NCBI GenBank assembly: GCA_001314655.1 | Contig: LJSF01000003.1 | Location: forward strand, 86,275 to 150,274 | Length of the DNA stretch: 64,000 bases | Direction of reading: 5' to 3' | From: Rhodobacteraceae bacterium HLUCCA08 | GTDB lineage: Bacteria; Pseudomonadota; Alphaproteobacteria; Rhodobacterales; Rhodobacteraceae | Part shown: positions 61,361-64,000 of the stretch, piece by piece | Numbering within the stretch: the stretch's first letter is position 1 | How the letters are laid out: the number at the start of each line of letters is the position of its first letter | Notes under the pieces: generated by a model | The model's input: only the letters and a program-made list of their open reading frames with translations | Database searches by the model: none | What the model was told of the DNA's origin: nothing | Program-made: the position numbers and the translations under genes

Positions 61361-61377
61361 CTTAGAATAATTCCAAA
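61361..61377. promoter_or_regulatory. Irr-type iron control element before mbfA
   Basis: CTTAGAATAATTCCAAA matches the ICE pattern TTTAGAA-N3-TTCTAAA at 12 of 14 fixed positions and ends 16 bases before the mbfA start. Irr is known to repress mbfA in rhizobia under low iron. Confidence 0.65.
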
Positions 61378-61392
61378 AAGAGGAGCCCGCCG

Positions 61393-62373
61393 ATGATCCC
61401 CGGATTCTCCACCGCCCGCCGTCGCTTTTCGGACCTGAGCGAACAGGAAATCCTGGCGCTCGCGATTTCCTCGGAAGAGGACGACGCCCGGATCTATCGC
61501 AGCTATGCCGCACGGTTGCGTGACGATTACCCGGACTCGGCCAAGGTCTTCGACGGCATGGCCGGGGAAGAGGACGACCACCGCCGCCGGCTGATCGAGC
61601 TGCACCGCCGCCGCTTCGGCGAAACCATCCCGCTGATCCGGCGCGAACATGTCGCGGGCTATTACGCGCGCAAACCCGTCTGGCTGTCCGAAACCCTGAC
61701 CCTGGACCAGATGCGCGGCGAGGCCGAGGCGATGGAAAGCCAGGCCGAGGCGTTCTATCGCCAGGCCGCGCAGCGCGCCACGGATGCCGGAACCCGCAAG
61801 CTTCTGGGCGACCTTGCCGCCGCCGAGGCCGGCCACGGCCATACCGCCGGCAAGCTGGAACAGGAACACCTGACCGACGAGGCCCGCGCGACCGAGGATG
61901 ACAAACGCCGCCGGCAATTCGTGCTGACCTGGGTGCAGCCGGGGCTGGCCGGGCTGATGGACGGGTCCGTGTCGACCCTGGCGCCGATCTTTGCCACCGC
62001 CTTCGCCACCCAGAACACCTGGACGACCTTCCTGGTCGGGCTGGCCGCCAGTATCGGCGCCGGGATTTCCATGGGCTTCACCGAGGCGGCGTCCGATGAT
62101 GGCCAGATCTCGGGGCGCGGCTCTCCGGTCAAGCGCGGCTTCGCCTCGGGGGTCATGACCACGGTCGGCGGGCTGGGCCACGCGCTGCCCTATCTGATCG
62201 CCGATTTCTGGACCGCGACGACCGTCGCCATCATCGTCGTCTTCGTCGAGCTTTGGGCGATCGTCTGGATCCAGAACAGGTTCATGGAAACCCCGTTCCT
62301 GCGCGCCACCTTCCAGGTTGTCCTCGGCGGGGCGCTGGTCTTTGCCGCCGGGGCGCTGATCGGATCGGGATAG
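61393..62373 (+). CDS. mbfA: Membrane-bound ferritin (erythrin-Vit1 fusion)
   Basis: A protein of 326 residues. The N-terminal ferritin-like domain (about 10-165) has diiron ligands in SSEEDDARIYRSYAA, GEEDDHRRRLIEL, the EAEAMESQAEAFYRQA helix and AAAEAGHGH. The C-terminal part (about 180-326) is a Vit1/CCC1-type membrane domain with TWVQPGLAGLMDGSVSTLAPIF and FTEAASDDG. MbfA exports iron and protects against peroxide in Agrobacterium and Bradyrhizobium. An AGGAG precedes the ATG, with an Irr box and a TetR operator upstream. Confidence 0.92.
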   Translation: MIPGFSTARRRFSDLSEQEILALAISSEEDDARIYRSYAARLRDDYPDSAKVFDGMAGEEDDHRRRLIELHRRRFGETIPLIRREHVAGYYARKPVWLSETLTLDQMRGEAEAMESQAEAFYRQAAQRATDAGTRKLLGDLAAAEAGHGHTAGKLEQEHLTDEARATEDDKRRRQFVLTWVQPGLAGLMDGSVSTLAPIFATAFATQNTWTTFLVGLAASIGAGISMGFTEAASDDGQISGRGSPVKRGFASGVMTTVGGLGHALPYLIADFWTATTVAIIVVFVELWAIVWIQNRFMETPFLRATFQVVLGGALVFAAGALIGSG

Positions 62374-62461
62374 GCCCGGGCCCGCCCCTGCGATGTCGCG
62401 CCGACCGGAAGGGGTCACGATCGGGGGTGCACGTCCCCGATCCCGGTGCTAAGCCGCCCCC

Positions 62462-63397
62462 ATGTGGGAGATTTTCCTTCAGACCCTGCCGTTCTTTGCG
62501 CTGATCGGCCTTGGCTGGGGCGCCGGCGTCACCGGCTTTTTCCCGCCCGAGGCGACGGCCTGGCTGACACGGTTCGTGTTCTATTTCGCCCTGTCGGCGA
62601 TGCTGTTCCGCTTTGCCGCGAACCTGTCGCTGTCCGAGATCCTCGACTGGACCTTCATCGCCGCCTACCTGTGGGGCACCGCGCTGGTCTATCTGCTGGC
62701 CACCGCGGTCGCGATGCTGCGCCGGCTCAGCGTCGCCGAGGCGGCGGTCGAGGCGCAATGCGCGGTGATCGGCAATGTCGGGTTCCTGGGCATCCCGATG
62801 CTGGCGCTGCTGCTGGGCGAGGCCGCGGTCGGCCCGGTCCTGCTGGTGCTGGCGGTCGACCTGATCGTCTTCGGGTCGCTGATCGTGATCCTGATCACCG
62901 GGTCGCGCGACGGGCGGATCAGCCCGGGCGTATTGCGCACCGTCGGGCTGGGCCTGCTGCGCAACCCGATGATCGTGTCGATCGGGCTGGGCCTGGCGGT
63001 CTCGGCCCTGGCCCTGCCGATTCCCGCCCCGGTCAACGATTTCCTGGCGACGCTGGGCGCGGCCGCCACGCCGGGTGCGCTGTTCGCCATCGGCGCCTCG
63101 CTGGCCTCCAAATCGGCCGAGCGGGTGGCGGTGGCCGGCTGGCTGTCCTTCGCCAAACTGGTGCTGCACCCGGCGGCGGTGGCCTTCGCCGCTCTGGTCA
63201 TGCTGCCGGTGGAGCCCTACGCTGCCGGCGTGATGATCGCCGCCGCGGCGCTGCCGGTGGCCGGAAACGTGTTCATCCTGGCCCAGCATTACGGCGTGGC
63301 GCCGATGCGGGTCTCGGCGGCGATTCTGGTATCGACCACGGCAAGCGTGCTGACCGTGTCGCTGGTGATCGCGCTGGTCGGCGGATTGGGAGGATAG
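62462..63397 (+). CDS. AEC-family transporter (auxin efflux carrier type)
   Basis: A protein of 311 residues with ten hydrophobic helices in two groups of five around a central loop. FFALIGLGWGAGVTGFFPPEA at the start, IGNVGFLGIPMLALLLG and the C-terminal ALPVAGNVFILAQHYG are the recognisable AEC elements. Family members transport small organic acids such as malate or malonate; the substrate is unknown. It ends 5 bases before the nitroreductase gene and may be co-transcribed with it. Confidence 0.9.
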   Translation: MWEIFLQTLPFFALIGLGWGAGVTGFFPPEATAWLTRFVFYFALSAMLFRFAANLSLSEILDWTFIAAYLWGTALVYLLATAVAMLRRLSVAEAAVEAQCAVIGNVGFLGIPMLALLLGEAAVGPVLLVLAVDLIVFGSLIVILITGSRDGRISPGVLRTVGLGLLRNPMIVSIGLGLAVSALALPIPAPVNDFLATLGAAATPGALFAIGASLASKSAERVAVAGWLSFAKLVLHPAAVAFAALVMLPVEPYAAGVMIAAAALPVAGNVFILAQHYGVAPMRVSAAILVSTTASVLTVSLVIALVGGLGG

Positions 63398-63402
63398 AAA
63401 GA

Positions 63403-64000
63403 TGACCGACGCCCCGGCCTACAAGGCCCTGCCGCTGCCCGACCGGCACGACCTGTCCGATGCCGAGGCCCTGGCCCGGGCACAGGCCTTCCGCGACCTG
63501 ATGCGGACCCGCCATTCGGTGCGCGACTACGCCCCGACCCCGGTCCCGCCCGAGATCATCGCCACCTGTATCGCGGCCGCCGGCACCGCGCCCTCGGGCG
63601 CCAACCAGCAGCCCTGGCATTTCGTCGCCATCTCGGATCCGGCGATGAAGGCGAAGATCCGCGACGCGGCCGAGGCGGAAGAGCGGCGCTTCTACGCTGG
63701 CGGCGGCGGCGACGAATGGCTCGCCGCGCTTGAACCCATCGGCACCGACGCCTCCAAGCCGCATCTGACCGTCGCGCCCTGGCTGATCGTGATCTTCGCC
63801 GCCCGCTGGGGGGTCCGGAATGGGGAAAAGGTGAAGCATTATTACGTGCCCGAAAGCGTCGGCATCGCCACCGGAATGCTGATCACCGCGCTCCACCAGG
63901 CCGGTCTGTCCTGCCTGACGCATACGCCCAACCCTATGAAATTCCTCAATGATCTATGCGGCCGGCCCGAAAACGAAAAGCCGGTGATGATCCTGGCCGT
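63403..64000 (+). CDS. Nitroreductase-family flavoprotein, 3' end outside window
   Basis: The first 199 residues are visible and open to the edge. The FMN-binding pattern is clear: RTRHSVRDYAPTPVPPE, AAGTAPSGANQQPWHFVAI, and later ESVGIATGMLITALHQAGLSCLTHTP. The long insertion with YYVPESVG resembles iodotyrosine dehalogenase-like nitroreductases rather than Blu[14 protein letters not shown] precedes the ATG. Substrate unknown. Confidence 0.88.

Noticed and set aside
63403..64000. Nitroreductase as BluB (lower ligand synthesis for B12)
   Set aside because: Tempting given the B12 operon, but the central insertion and the residues around the flavin site resemble iodotyrosine dehalogenase-like nitroreductases, and it is 31 kb from the B12 genes.

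Overview
The window is GC-rich chromosomal DNA from an alphaproteobacterium, most likely of the order Rhodobacterales (Rhodobacter/Paracoccus relatives). This rests on family content and gene neighbourhoods: an rsfS-rlmH-gpmI-envC-ctpA-rppH run, leuC/leuD/leuB spread along one strand, and an fnrL-hemN-uspA-ccoNOQP block typical of Rhodobacter and Paracoccus. No database search was possible. All identifications come from reading motifs and recalled family features.

Layout. 1-10 kb: cell-wall and housekeeping genes, mostly on the minus strand, then a PLP lyase and an MscS channel. 10.5-17.9 kb: leucine biosynthesis (leuC, leuD, leuB) interrupted by a membrane protein, a phosphodiesterase-like gene and a divergent oxidoreductase/LysR pair. 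18-21 kb: a DMT exporter, tRNA-Pro(CGG) and a visibly lower-GC scar holding a glycosylase-like gene, a truncated tniB and a doubly deleted IS66 remnant. 21-25.3 kb: ccoGHIS, the assembly genes for cbb3 oxidase, behind an FNR box. 25.4-32.6 kb: a cobalamin riboswitch followed by a tightly packed btuB-btuF-btuC-btuD-exbB-exbD-exbD-tonB uptake operon. 32.5-35.9 kb: a convergent SitABCD-type Mn/Fe importer behind a perfect Fur-type palindrome. 36.0-40.4 kb: an unusual operon combining a MacB/LolCD-type ABC pair with DUF4198, a NikL-like small protein and a His-rich ZnuA-like binding protein. 40.5-40.9 kb: an internally deleted IS5-family remnant. 41-48 kb: ccoPQON, uspA, fnrL and hemN. 48-64 kb: mixed housekeeping and accessory genes, including asd, a carbonic anhydrase, an M17 peptidase with an NlpC/P60 hydrolase, three tandem I78-type inhibitors, glutathione-dependent formaldehyde dehydrogenase, a NYN-LOTUS protein, and a TetR/small secreted peptide/MbfA ferritin cluster sharing one operator motif. 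A nitroreductase runs off the right edge.

How it fits together. FnrL, its FNR boxes, HemN, UspA, CcoNOQP and CcoGHIS form a microaerobic respiration module, but its two halves are 16 kb apart and convergent. The DNA between them is a metal and cofactor acquisition island (B12, Mn/Fe, and a Zn/Ni-type system of unclear mechanism) bordered on both sides by transposon remnants. The most interesting items are the ABC-FtsX/DUF4198/ZnuA operon, the split cbb3 locus, the three-operator TetR mini-regulon around mbfA, and the 26-bp perfect palindrome upstream of gpmI.
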